Positions 44,092 to 51,987 of a DNA stretch of 64,000 nucleotides are shown in pieces. The position numbers were made by a program, and so were the translations under genes. The stretch is from Pseudomonas sp. Q1-7 (GTDB lineage Bacteria; Pseudomonadota; Gammaproteobacteria; Pseudomonadales; Pseudomonadaceae), in assembly GCF_028010285.1 (NCBI RefSeq), contig NZ_CP116304.1, forward strand, positions 1,814,501 through 1,878,500. Reading direction: 5' to 3'. The first letter of the stretch is position 1. Each line of letters begins with the position of its first letter. The notes beneath the pieces are model-generated. The model did no database searches, was not told the origin of the DNA, and saw only the letters and a list, made by a program, of their open reading frames with translations.

Positions 44092-45219
44092 ATGCTGCAA
44101 GACACCGATATCGCCATGGTCGGCGCCGGCATCCTCGGCCTGTCCCACGCCTACGCCGCGGCGCGGCGCGGTTTGCGCGTCAGCGTCTTCGAGCGCAGCG
44201 CCACGCCCCTGGGGGCCTCGGTGCGCAACTTCGGCCAGGCCCTGGTCACCGGCCAGCCGCCGGGTCCGATGCACGCCCTGGCCCGGGACAGTCGGGACAT
44301 CTGGGCCGGTTGGGCCGAGGCCGCCGGATTCCACCTCCGTCGCAACGGTTCCCTGCTGCTGGCCCGGACCCGTGCCGAGGAAGCGCTGCTGGAAGCCTTC
44401 TGCGAGGTGCGCGCCCGCGAACACGGCTACCGCGTGGAGCTGCTGCGCGGCGACCGCCTGCATGACCTTTATCGGGGCCAGTTCAGCCACCACCGTGCCG
44501 CCCTGCTGGGGCTGGACGACCAGCAGCTCTATTCCCGCGAGGCCGTGCCCGCGCTGGTGGACTACCTGCGCCGGGAGTACGGCGTCGAATTCCATTTCTC
44601 CACCCTGGTGCGCGCGATCGAACCGGGGGTTATCCACAGCACCGCCGGTCGTTGCCGCGCGGAGCAGATCATCGTCTGCTCCGGCCACGACTATCAGACC
44701 CTGCTGGCCGAGCAGATCGCGCCGCTGCAACCCCAGGTCTGCCGCCTGCAGATGCTGCGGGTGCGCCCGGAGCGCGACTTCGGCCTGAACCAGGCGGTGC
44801 TCACCGGCCTCAGCTGCGTGCACTACGGCGCCTTCTCCGACCTGCCGGAAGCCGAGGCCATTCGCGAGCAGATCCGCAACGAACAGCCGGCCTTGGAGGA
44901 GCACGGCATCCACCTGCTGGTCAGCCCGACGCCCCATGGCGAGTTGATCGTCGGCGACTCCCACCACTACGGCAGCGATGCGTCGCCCTTCAATGCCGAA
45001 GCGGTGGACGACATCCTGCTGGAACTGGCCGAGCACACCCTCGGCACGCGCCTGACGGTGGTGGAACGCTGGCAGGGTGTCTACGGCGCCCGTGGGCCGG
45101 GGCCGTTCTCGGTGCTCAAGGCGGCGCCGGGGGTGACTGCGGTGCTGATGCACAGCGGCGTGGGCATGAGCGTCGGCCCGGCACTGGGCGAGCGGACGGT
45201 GGCGGGATTGCTCACCTGA
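44092..45219 (+). CDS. FAD-dependent amine oxidoreductase, phosphonate-associated
   Basis: This 375-residue flavoenzyme of the DAO/glycine-oxidase fold has a Rossmann motif AMVGAGILGLSHAYAAARRG at the start and a C-terminal FAD-contact segment (VYGARGPGPFSVLKAAPGVT). It is of the type repeatedly found beside AEP transporters (TIGR03364-like). Related enzymes have been reported to oxidise N-methylated AEP, so a role in phosphonate amine oxidation is a fair inference. No phnW, phnX or phnA is in the window; an IS element begins 28 bases after the stop. The ATG at 44092 has AAGGAG. Confidence 0.82.
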   Translation: MLQDTDIAMVGAGILGLSHAYAAARRGLRVSVFERSATPLGASVRNFGQALVTGQPPGPMHALARDSRDIWAGWAEAAGFHLRRNGSLLLARTRAEEALLEAFCEVRAREHGYRVELLRGDRLHDLYRGQFSHHRAALLGLDDQQLYSREAVPALVDYLRREYGVEFHFSTLVRAIEPGVIHSTAGRCRAEQIIVCSGHDYQTLLAEQIAPLQPQVCRLQMLRVRPERDFGLNQAVLTGLSCVHYGAFSDLPEAEAIREQIRNEQPALEEHGIHLLVSPTPHGELIVGDSHHYGSDASPFNAEAVDDILLELAEHTLGTRLTVVERWQGVYGARGPGPFSVLKAAPGVTAVLMHSGVGMSVGPALGERTVAGLLT

Positions 45220-45228
45220 CTGCAAACA

Positions 45229-45247
45229 AAAAGCCCCGCATTCGCGG
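45229..45247 (+). terminator. Split terminator, left part, with IS target duplication
   Basis: The sequence AAAAAGCCC followed by the 12-base duplication CCGCATTCGCGG (45236-45247) is the left arm and loop of an intrinsic terminator for the flavoenzyme operon. The matching GGGGCTTTTT arm now lies beyond the IS at 46679-46688. Only a four-base stem is left here. Confidence 0.85.
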
Positions 45248-45256
45248 TAATGCTGT

Positions 45257-46588
45257 TCACTTAAGCGGAGCAGCCTTGCGGTCCACCGGGTAGCGGGTCT
45301 TGGAAATCTTCACCGTCCTGGGTCTTGATGGCTTGGGGCGGTGATCCAGAAACAACCCGCCAATACCGGCTCGCAACTCCGACAGGCGACGGCCCGTGGC
45401 CGAAATCGGGTTGGCCGCCGCCATCACGATCAATTGCACGGCGATATAGTGAGCCACCGGCTTGAAGCGGATGTCGGCGGGTGAGCGGCCGAAGGCGACT
45501 GCCGCCTGACCGGCCTCACGGCGGATGATGTTGTAGGCCAGCAACAATCCCCAGACCTCCTGGTAGACCAACGCCTTGACCTTACTGCGCAGGGTCACCG
45601 CATTCTGCTGCAGGGAACTCTTGATGTTCCGGAAGCCCAGTTCGATCTCCCAGCGCTCCCGGTACAGTGTGGCGACCGCCTTGGCGCTGTAGCGCTCGGC
45701 CGGCAGCGAGGTCAGAACGGTTTTTACCTTGCCCTGGACTTCGTAGCTGACCTCGCGCACCTCCCAGTGCGTGGGTAGGTTCGGGTTACGGTTTCGCGCC
45801 TGGGGCGACACCTTCATGCGCAACAGGCGATCCCCTTTGCCATAACGCGTCACTTCCTCGCTGACTAGACCCTGGCGGGCCGGGATCAACCAATGTCGGT
45901 GGTCACCGCCCTTGTTCAACCCCAACAGCAAATCGGCGCTCCAGAACCCCTTGTCGAACAAGGTCACCGAATGGTCGGGAATCTGCTGCACAAAGGCATC
46001 GGCCAAGCGCATTTCACTGCGCCGGTATGGGCTCAGCTGGGCATCCAGAATCAAGTGCGAGCGCACATTCATCAGGGCCACCAGACGCAGCATGGGGAAC
46101 GGCGTCTGACGGTCGGTGGCGGTATTGCCAGAGCCGAAATGCTCCCGCAGTTCGGGTGTATCCGGGGTGCGCAGCAGTGCACCATCCACCGCCAACACCT
46201 GCAGGCCCTGCCAGCTATCGCCGTCATAGCGCTCACACCCCCATTGCTGACCCGTCTGGCGAAACAGCCATTCAACCGGATCGGCCCCCAGCCGTTTGCG
46301 TGCCTCGGTGACCCCACTTCTGGCCAGCAGGTGGTCGGAGGCCAGACCCTGGGCGCAGATGTTCAGGCGCCGCGCCACCTCATGGACCGGCTCGTCGCGG
46401 AACAAGGCCATGCCGAGCACCAGCCAGAGCACCTGATCACTGGGCAGGCGCCGGCGGCGGATGGTGGCCTGGGCAGAAAGCTCCAGCGCCGACGCCACCC
46501 ACTCGATCGGGATGTTTTGGGTGAAGGTGCTCAAGTCGGAGAAGTTGAACAACTCGCCCAGGTCGAGCAACTGCTGTTGAAAGGACAT
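45257..46588 (-). CDS. IS4-family DDE transposase
   Basis: This 443-residue transposase has Asp135 in VLAVDGALLRTP, Asp212 in VTLFDKGFW and Glu316 within the YREK signature (Y309, R312, E316, K323 in LYRERWEIELGFRNIK). The frame is open to 46648, but the ATG at 46588 is preferred because a terminator-like hairpin lies directly before it. No frameshift is visible, so the enzyme is probably active. The stop is nine bases inside the left terminal repeat region. Confidence 0.92.
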   Translation of the reverse strand: MSFQQQLLDLGELFNFSDLSTFTQNIPIEWVASALELSAQATIRRRRLPSDQVLWLVLGMALFRDEPVHEVARRLNICAQGLASDHLLARSGVTEARKRLGADPVEWLFRQTGQQWGCERYDGDSWQGLQVLAVDGALLRTPDTPELREHFGSGNTATDRQTPFPMLRLVALMNVRSHLILDAQLSPYRRSEMRLADAFVQQIPDHSVTLFDKGFWSADLLLGLNKGGDHRHWLIPARQGLVSEEVTRYGKGDRLLRMKVSPQARNRNPNLPTHWEVREVSYEVQGKVKTVLTSLPAERYSAKAVATLYRERWEIELGFRNIKSSLQQNAVTLRSKVKALVYQEVWGLLLAYNIIRREAGQAAVAFGRSPADIRFKPVAHYIAVQLIVMAAANPISATGRRLSELRAGIGGLFLDHRPKPSRPRTVKISKTRYPVDRKAAPLK

Positions 46589-46592
46589 AAAA

Positions 46593-46622
46593 AATCCGAT
46601 GCCAGAGGTCTGGCATCGGATT
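46593..46622 (-). terminator. Hairpin with T-run just before the transposase start
   Basis: AATCCGATGCCAG (46593-46605) pairs perfectly with CTGGCATCGGATT (46610-46622), loop AGGT. On the minus strand the stem is followed by a run of T and, four bases later, by the transposase ATG. It can stop transcription entering from outside and hide the ribosome site, which would limit transposase production. Confidence 0.75.
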
Positions 46623-46669
46623 CTCGGGGAACCTCGGCTGCAGCTCAAATGCTTATGTGAACAGCATTA

Positions 46670-46688
46670 CCGCATTCGCGGGGCTTTT
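46670..46688 (-). terminator. Split terminator, right part, with IS target duplication
   Basis: The second copy of CCGCATTCGCGG (46670-46681) continues into GGCTTTTT. Joined to the left part it would restore a nine-base GC-rich stem with A and T runs on both sides, that is, a bidirectional terminator between two convergent genes. Confidence 0.8.
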
Positions 46689-46701
46689 TCGCAGGCGTCG
46701 A

Positions 46702-46881
46702 CTACAGGTCGAAGTCGTAATCGGAAAGCTGCTTCTGCAGGCGCCGCTCTTCGAGGTAGTTGTCGATGATGCGGCGCTTGGTCAGGTTGGTTTTGGCGGT
46801 TTCTGCCGGGGCTTCCGAATCTTCGCTGTCTTCGGAAACGAAATCTTCTTCGAGCTCGATGTCGTCTTTGGCTGTGCTCAT
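46702..46881 (-). CDS. Small acidic PA3496-family protein
   Basis: This is a 59-residue protein with an acidic first half (ELEEDFVSEDSEDSEAPAE) and a basic helix (NLTKRRIIDNYLEERRLQKQ), ending LSDYDFDL. It matches the small protein I know beside nth in Pseudomonas (PA3496 in P. aeruginosa, annotated as a putative envelope-integrity protein). A GTG three codons upstream is possible; the ATG at 46881 has GGAG eight bases before. Function is not established. Confidence 0.75.
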   Translation of the reverse strand: MSTAKDDIELEEDFVSEDSEDSEAPAETAKTNLTKRRIIDNYLEERRLQKQLSDYDFDL

Positions 46882-46989
46882 AAGGGTCACTCCACAAAGC
46901 GGGGCGCTATTGGCGCACCTTATAGCGGCAAAGACAGGACCGGTAAAAAAGATTTTTTCAATCGGATACTTGAGCGAATCAATAGGTTA

Positions 46990-47628
46990 TCAATCGTCAG
47001 ACGTCTTCGCCTTGTACTCGCAAAGATCCTCGATACGGCAGGCGCCGCAGCGCGGCTTGCGCGCCACGCAAACGTACCGGCCGTGCAGGATCAGCCAGTG
47101 GTGGGCGTCCAGCAGGAATTCTTTTGGTACGAATTTCAGCAGCTTCTTTTCCACCTCCAGCACGTTCTTGCCGGGGGCGATGCCGGTGCGGTTGCTGACC
47201 CGGAAAATGTGCGTGTCCACCGCCATGGTGGGCTGGCGGAAGGCGGTGTTGAGCACCACGTTGGCGGTCTTGCGGCCGACGCCGGGCAGGGCTTCGAGGT
47301 CCTCGCGGTTGTCCGGCACCTGGCTGCCGTGCTGCTCGATGAGGATGCGGCAGGTCTCGATGACGTTCTTCGCCTTGCTGTTGTAGAGGCCGATGGTCTT
47401 GATGTACTCCGACAACCCCTCCACGCCCAGGGCGTAGATGGCCTCCGGGGTGTTGGCCACCGGGTACAGCCTGGCCGTGGCCTTGTTCACGCCGACGTCG
47501 GTGGCCTGGGCGGAAAGGATGACCGCGATCAGCAGCTCGAACGGCGTGCTGTAGGCCAGTTCGGTGGTGGGGTTGGGATCGTCGTCGTGGAGGCGGCGGA
47601 AGATTTCGTAGCGTTTGGCGGCGTTCAT
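46990..47628 (-). CDS. nth: Endonuclease III (DNA glycosylase/AP lyase)
   Basis: This 212-residue base-excision repair enzyme removes oxidised pyrimidines. The helix-hairpin-helix LPGVGRKTANVVL (with the catalytic Lys) is followed by VDTHIFRV with the catalytic Asp. The [4Fe-4S] loop C-x6-C-x2-C-x5-C appears as CVARKPRCGACRIEDLC. Its start overlaps the rnfE-like stop (ATGA), as nth is joined to rnf in many gammaproteobacteria. Confidence 0.97.
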   Translation of the reverse strand: MNAAKRYEIFRRLHDDDPNPTTELAYSTPFELLIAVILSAQATDVGVNKATARLYPVANTPEAIYALGVEGLSEYIKTIGLYNSKAKNVIETCRILIEQHGSQVPDNREDLEALPGVGRKTANVVLNTAFRQPTMAVDTHIFRVSNRTGIAPGKNVLEVEKKLLKFVPKEFLLDAHHWLILHGRYVCVARKPRCGACRIEDLCEYKAKTSDD

Positions 47629-48197
47629 CGGGAATCAGCGGTCTTCTTGGTCAGGTGGCGCCAGAGCGCCAGTAGCGTTCCCAGCAGGATAAAGGCTCCG
47701 GGCGCCAGGGCGAACAGGGGGATGCCATCGGCGCCGAACTGCACCCGCCAGCCCAGCGCGGGCGGACCCAGCAACCAGTCGAAATGGGCGAACAGGCTGG
47801 CATGCCCGAGGGCTTCCCGCAGGGCGCCCAGGAGTAATGCCAGCAGGGCGAAGGCGAGGCCCAGGCGCAGGCCGTCGAGCGCGTCCGAGCGTTCCCCTTG
47901 GCTCAGCTGCAGGCAGGGCACCAGCAGCAGGTAGAGGTAGGGGCCGAAGGCCCGGTGCAGTTCGAACGCGCCGGCTTGCAGCAGCAGGCTGGCGATACTC
48001 ACCAGCAGGACGGACAGCAGCAGTGCGCCGAGCCCGTGGGCGGTGCCGGTCAGGTGACGATCGAGCAGCGGCAGGACCAGCCCCAGGAGGCCGAGCAGGG
48101 GCAGGCCGACCAGGGCCAGCCCCAGGCCCTTCACCAGCAGGTCGGTGGCGCCGATCAGCAGGGCCAGGCCGATCAGGCCGAGGTGGCTGGCTTTCAT
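47625..48197 (-). CDS. rnfE: Divergent RnfE-like membrane protein
   Basis: This 190-residue protein has about six hydrophobic segments. The C-terminal half aligns with RnfE: SDALDGLRLGLAFALLALLL, GALREALG and the final PGAFILLGTLLALW. The N-terminus is about 20 residues shorter than usual, and the conserved LGLCP motif reads LGLIG, so one of the two cysteines binding the intramembrane [2Fe-2S] cluster is missing. The second is kept (LLVPCLQLSQ). It overlaps the rnfG-like gene and nth. Confidence 0.8.
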   Translation of the reverse strand: MKASHLGLIGLALLIGATDLLVKGLGLALVGLPLLGLLGLVLPLLDRHLTGTAHGLGALLLSVLLVSIASLLLQAGAFELHRAFGPYLYLLLVPCLQLSQGERSDALDGLRLGLAFALLALLLGALREALGHASLFAHFDWLLGPPALGWRVQFGADGIPLFALAPGAFILLGTLLALWRHLTKKTADSR

Positions 48198-48802
48198 GGC
48201 GTGGCCTCCCCGAGCAGCAGTCGGCGCTGGCCGTCGAAGAATTGCAGCGCGCGCTGGATGGCGCTGACCACGGCGCGGGAGGTGATGGTGGCGCCGGCGA
48301 TCTGGTCGAACTGGCCGTTGTCGGCTTTCACCTGCCATTGCGCTTCCGGGCGCCCGGCCAGGGAAACGCCATCGAAGGTTTGCAGCCAGGGACTGCGGGC
48401 CGGCTCGATGCGGTCGCCGATACCCGCTGTTTCGCGGTGGTCGAGCACCTTGCTGGCCAGCAGGCGGCCGTCCGGACGGATCGCCAGCAGCAGGTGGATC
48501 GGCCCTTCGTAGCCCTTGGCGACGACCGGCAGCAGCACCGCCACCGGGACGCCTTCGCGGGTGGCCAGCCAGGCCTGGTTGGGCGGCGGGCTGCCCAGCA
48601 GCTCGCTGGCGGGCAGGGCGATCGGCCGGGCCAGGGGGCGGTTGTCGTAGCTGCCGGCGGGCAGCAGGTCGAGCAGGGCGCGTTCGTCGGCGGCCTGGCG
48701 TTCGGCGTCGATCCGCCCGGCGAGCAGTTGGCTGACGGCGATCAGCACGGCCAGCCCGGCGCCCGCCAGCAGGACCAGCACCCGGATGTCGCGGCCATTC
48801 AC
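48194..48802 (-). CDS. rnfG: RnfG-like FMN-binding subunit
   Basis: This 202-residue protein starts at GTG overlapping the rnfD stop. An N-terminal membrane helix (VLVLLAGAGLAVLIAVSQLL) is followed by a periplasmic FMN-binding domain with KVLDHRETAGIGDRIEPARS. IAGATITSRAVV carries the Thr to which FMN is attached in this family. Size is normal (about 206). This subunit therefore still looks functional. Confidence 0.9.
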   Translation of the reverse strand: MNGRDIRVLVLLAGAGLAVLIAVSQLLAGRIDAERQAADERALLDLLPAGSYDNRPLARPIALPASELLGSPPPNQAWLATREGVPVAVLLPVVAKGYEGPIHLLLAIRPDGRLLASKVLDHRETAGIGDRIEPARSPWLQTFDGVSLAGRPEAQWQVKADNGQFDQIAGATITSRAVVSAIQRALQFFDGQRRLLLGEATP

Positions 48803-49806
48803 GCGGGCGTCTCCCGGCTGCGCGCCGTCAGCCGGTCCAGGGACGGCGTCAGCAGGTTCATCAACAGGATGGCGAAGGCCATGCCGTCGGCATAGCCGCC
48901 CCAGGTGCGGATCACATAGACCAACAGCCCGGCGCCGATACCGAAGTACAGGCGGCCACGGTCGCTGGCGGCGCCGGACACCGGTTCGGTGGCGATGAAG
49001 AAGGCGCCGAGCATGGTGGCGCCGCTGAGCAGGTGGAACAGCGGCGAGCCGTTGGAATCGGAGCCGCTGCCGTTCCAGCACAGCAGGCTGATGACGAAGA
49101 GGCTGGCCAGCAGTCCGGCGGGCGCGTGCCAGCGAATCACCTTGCGTTGCAGCAGGAACAGGCCGCCCAGGAGGAACGCCAGGTTGACCCACTCCGCGCC
49201 GTGCCCCCCGACGCCGCCGAAGGCGGCGTGACCGGCGAAGAGTTCATCGACGGTCAGGCGGTCGTTGTGCTTGAGGCTGTCCAGGGCGGTGGCCTGGCTC
49301 CAGCCATCCACCAGACCGCCGCCGACACCCAGGACCTGCTGCAGGGCTTCGCCCAGGCCGGGCTGCTGGCCGGGCGTGGGCCACTGGCTGAGCTGGACGG
49401 GGAAGGCCACCAGTACCAGGGCGTAGCCGAGCATGGCCGGATTGAGGGGGTTCTGCCCGAAGCCGCCGAACAGTGCCTTGCCGAACAGCAGGGCGAAGGC
49501 GCAGGCGCAGGCGGTCAGCCACCAGGGCGAATAGGGCGGCAGGGCCAGGGCCAGCAAGGTGGCGCTGACCAGGGCGCTGCCTTCGCCCAGCAGGGGGCGG
49601 TTGAACAACGCGGCTTGCGTCGCGACGGGCTGCCGGCGCAAGCGGCGAACCAGTGCCTCGCAGGCCAGGGCGACCGGGAGGGCCACCAGCAGTTGCAGCA
49701 GACTGCCCCAGCCGTACTGCCAGAACAGTGCCAGCAGGCCCGGCAGGCAGGCCAGCAGCACCAGTTGCATGCTGGGGCGGGGGTCGAAGGCCGGGCGGGT
49801 GGTCAT
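48799..49806 (-). CDS. rnfD: RnfD-like membrane subunit with FMN site
   Basis: This 335-residue membrane protein has nine to ten helices. The covalent FMN motif is present as LLSGATMLGAFFIATEPVSG, and the FGGFGQNPLNPAMLGYALVL segment is typical of RnfD/NqrB. Length is near the usual 350. The upstream neighbour on the strand is the RnfB-like gene; the rnfC gene expected between them is absent. Confidence 0.92.
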   Translation of the reverse strand: MTTRPAFDPRPSMQLVLLACLPGLLALFWQYGWGSLLQLLVALPVALACEALVRRLRRQPVATQAALFNRPLLGEGSALVSATLLALALPPYSPWWLTACACAFALLFGKALFGGFGQNPLNPAMLGYALVLVAFPVQLSQWPTPGQQPGLGEALQQVLGVGGGLVDGWSQATALDSLKHNDRLTVDELFAGHAAFGGVGGHGAEWVNLAFLLGGLFLLQRKVIRWHAPAGLLASLFVISLLCWNGSGSDSNGSPLFHLLSGATMLGAFFIATEPVSGAASDRGRLYFGIGAGLLVYVIRTWGGYADGMAFAILLMNLLTPSLDRLTARSRETPA

Positions 49807-49818
49807 CGCCGTTGGTCG

Positions 49819-51186
49819 TCAGGGATGTTCGGCGAGGGCCCGTTCGGCCTTGGCCAGGCGTTCGCGGGCCTTGGCCAGGGCGGCCGGGTCGTTGTCGGCC
49901 TGCCGTTCAAGCTTGCTGAGTTCGGCTTGGGCGTAGGCCAGTTCGGTCTTCAGGGCGCGCATGGCCGGGTCCACCGGGCGCTTGTCGATGCGTTGCAGGT
50001 CGGGTGGTTGCTTGCCGGAGGCGTCCTCGGCCGCGTGCAGGGCGACCTCGGCGTCGGCCAGGGCCCGGCGCAGCGCGACCAGTTCCGCGTCGATGGCGCC
50101 ACGGGCTTCGGCGCCCTTCAGTTCGGCGCGGCGGCTGGCGAGGGCGATCTTGGCCTGCTTGAGGCGGGCCTGGCCGTCGCTGGCGACGGGCGCGAGCGGG
50201 CTGCCCTGAAGGGCTTCCAGACGCTGCTGGGCCTGCTCCTCGGCGGCGCGCAGCTCGGCCAGTTGGGCCAGTTGTGCGTCGGTCGGGGCTTCGCCAAAGG
50301 CCTTCTCGGCCTTGCTCAGTTGGGCGCGGCTCATGGCGGCGGCGATTTTCGCCTGCTTGAGGGCGGTTTCATCCACCTGCGGCGCCGGGGCTTCCAGGGC
50401 CGCCTTGAGGGCGGCCTGGGCCTTGTCGTTGGCCAGGCGCAGCTCGGCGACCTGGGTTTGGAGGTCGGAGGTGCCGTAGACCTCCAGCTGGGCTTCGGCC
50501 TTCTTCAGCGCCACCTGGGCCATGGCGGCCTCGATCTTCAGGCGCTTCTGCTGATCGCTGAGGCTGGGGGCGGCGGCCTTCTGCGCCTTGACCCGTTCGA
50601 TGGCGGCCTGGACGGCATCCTGCGGCGCGGCGGCGGTTTGCCCGGCCTGGGCGATGCGGGCGACACGGGCCTCACGCTCGGCCTGGCGGCGTGTCTCTTC
50701 GCGGGCGAGGCGGGCATTGCGGAATTCGAAGCGCTCGCGGAACTGGTCGGCGCGTTGGCGCTGGGCGCCGGCGGCCGGCTCGGCGAGCGGCAGGATATCG
50801 ATGCAGTCCACCGGGCAGGGCACCACGCAGAGTTCGCAGCCGGTGCATTCATCCGTGATGACGGTGTGCATCTGCTTGGCGGCGCCGACTATGGCGTCCA
50901 CCGGGCAGGCCTGGATGCACTTGGTGCAGCCGATGCACTCGGCTTCGCGAATGAATGCGATCTGCGGCGGCACCGGGCCGTTGGGGGCGTCCAGGGGCAG
51001 CGGCGGGACCTTCAACAGGTCGGCCAGGGCCAGGATGGTGGCGGTGCCGCCGGGCGGGCATTTGTTGATCGGCTCGCCCTGGGCGATGCCTTCGGCGTAG
51101 GGCTTGCAGCCGGGATGGCCGCACTTGCCGCACTGGGTCTGGGGCAGCAGGGCGTCGATGCTGCGGATCAGGGCTGCTTGGGTCAT
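49819..51186 (-). CDS. rnfB: RnfB-like ferredoxin with RnfC-type repeat tail
   Basis: This is a 455-residue protein. Residues 1-150 are RnfB-like: [16 protein letters not shown] cluster motif, then two [4Fe-4S] motifs ([24 protein letters not shown]). The usual N-terminal membrane helix of RnfB (about 30 residues) is missing. From about residue 155 the chain is Ala/Arg/Glu-rich ([34 protein letters not shown]), as in the tail of RnfC. Four degenerate coiled-coil repeats of about 50 residues follow, each like LKQAKIAxAxxRAxLxKAE. The RnfC core (NADH/FMN and SLBB) is nowhere in the cluster. It could be an in-frame RnfB-RnfC fusion with loss of the core. Confidence 0.85.
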   Translation of the reverse strand: MTQAALIRSIDALLPQTQCGKCGHPGCKPYAEGIAQGEPINKCPPGGTATILALADLLKVPPLPLDAPNGPVPPQIAFIREAECIGCTKCIQACPVDAIVGAAKQMHTVITDECTGCELCVVPCPVDCIDILPLAEPAAGAQRQRADQFRERFEFRNARLAREETRRQAEREARVARIAQAGQTAAAPQDAVQAAIERVKAQKAAAPSLSDQQKRLKIEAAMAQVALKKAEAQLEVYGTSDLQTQVAELRLANDKAQAALKAALEAPAPQVDETALKQAKIAAAMSRAQLSKAEKAFGEAPTDAQLAQLAELRAAEEQAQQRLEALQGSPLAPVASDGQARLKQAKIALASRRAELKGAEARGAIDAELVALRRALADAEVALHAAEDASGKQPPDLQRIDKRPVDPAMRALKTELAYAQAELSKLERQADNDPAALAKARERLAKAERALAEHP

Positions 51187-51731
51187 GGAGTGCCGAATCC
51201 GTTGAAGCCGAGAAAAGCCAGGCCCATGAGTCCTGCGCAGATGAGCAGCATGGGCGTGCCTCGGAAAGGTGCGGGGACGTCGGCCTGTTCGACCTGCGTC
51301 AGCAGGTCGTCGAACAGGCGCAACGCGAGCCAGAAACCAAATCCACCCCCCAGCCCCAGCCCCAGTGCCTGGAGCAGGCTTCCGGCCGGGGCCAGGAGCA
51401 TGGCGCCGAGGGCCGCGCCGTTGCCCAGCAGCAGGAAGCTGTCCACCGCCAGGGCCGGGCGCCAGCGTGCCAGCAGGCGCGTCACCAGCCAGGCCAGGGC
51501 CGCCAGCAGCGGCAGGAAGAGGAACAGGCGCAACGGGCCGAGGTTCAGGGGGGCGAGGAAGAATTGGTCGAACAGCCAGGCGAGGGGGGCCGCGGCCGCC
51601 AGGAGCACGCCGCCCGCCAGGGCCAGCGCCCGGCTGCGCGGCTGGCGCAGGGCGTCGGCGCCCAGGGGCAGGCCGAGGACCAGGTTACTGGCCAGGGCCG
51701 CGCCGAGCAGGGCGAAGAGAAGGTCGGTCAT
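51183..51731 (-). CDS. rnfA: Divergent RnfA-like membrane protein lacking cluster cysteines
   Basis: This 182-residue protein starts [20 protein letters not shown], aligned with the RnfA start, and ends ADVPAPFRG...[14 protein letters not shown], clearly RnfA. At the conserved LGLCP motif (Cys26) it reads LGADA, and at the second conserved Cys (TTNC) it reads VDSF. Both ligands of the RnfA/RnfE intramembrane [2Fe-2S] cluster are thus absent. The one Cys present (MLLICAGLM) is at a non-conserved site. It is first gene of the operon rnfABDGE-nth and overlaps rnfB. Confidence 0.85.
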   Translation of the reverse strand: MTDLLFALLGAALASNLVLGLPLGADALRQPRSRALALAGGVLLAAAAPLAWLFDQFFLAPLNLGPLRLFLFLPLLAALAWLVTRLLARWRPALAVDSFLLLGNGAALGAMLLAPAGSLLQALGLGLGGGFGFWLALRLFDDLLTQVEQADVPAPFRGTPMLLICAGLMGLAFLGFNGFGTP

Positions 51732-51860
51732 GGGACGTGGCGTCGCCGGGCTGGAAAAAGGGCCGCGTATTATCCGGGATGCAGCCGGAGCGGTACAGGG
51801 GCGCGGTGCCCGCAGGCCGTGCCTAGGTTCAAGGCTAGCTCAGCTGAAAGGGGGCAGGTT

Positions 51861-51936
51861 GGCGCCGAGGAACGAGGCCCAACGTGCTGATGTCCGCCTC
51901 CGCAGGTTGGGTTTCGTGCCTCAACCCAACCTGCGG
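51861..51936 (+). repeat. Dispersed intergenic repeat, copy 2, with 14-base palindrome
   Basis: The blocks GGCGCCGAG, CGAGGCCCAACGTG and TTCGTGCCTCAACCCAAC match copy 1 at 39949-40020. In addition CCGCAGGTTGGGTT (51900-51913) and AACCCAACCTGCGG (51923-51936) form a perfect 14-base stem with a 9-base loop. It occupies the 256-base gap between rnfA and metG, which holds no gene. Confidence 0.65.
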
Positions 51937-51943
51937 CAGAAAA

Positions 51944-51972
51944 CACAACGCCCGCGATAGGCGGGCGTTGTG
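51944..51972 (-). terminator. Intrinsic terminator after metG
   Basis: CACAACGCCCGC (51944-51955) pairs with GCGGGCGTTGTG (51961-51972), a 12-base stem with a 5-base loop, followed on the minus strand by TTTT. It lies 16 bases after the metG stop. Confidence 0.9.
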
Positions 51973-51987
51973 CTGCAGCTCGGCGTC

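Larger units (their letters stand above)
45248..46669 (-). mobile_element. IS4-family insertion sequence, 1422 bp, complete
   Basis: The ends are inverted repeats: TAATGCTGTTCACTTAAG on the left, and the reverse complement of the right end reads TAATGCTGTTCACATAAG (17 of 18). Both ends abut the identical 12-base sequence CCGCATTCGCGG, a target duplication as expected for IS4-family elements (10-12 bases). The element has one transposase gene on the minus strand and looks intact. It landed in the loop and stem of a terminator between the AEP operon and the PA3496-type gene. Confidence 0.93.

Noticed and set aside
47625-51731. A hidden or frameshifted rnfC within the rnf cluster
   Set aside because: All genes overlap or nearly touch, leaving no room. 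No SLBB, NADH or FMN motif of RnfC was seen in any frame.
49033-51960. A 975-codon open frame on the plus strand
   Set aside because: It runs antisense across rnfD, rnfB and rnfA, which have clear homology. Long antisense frames are expected in DNA of this GC content.
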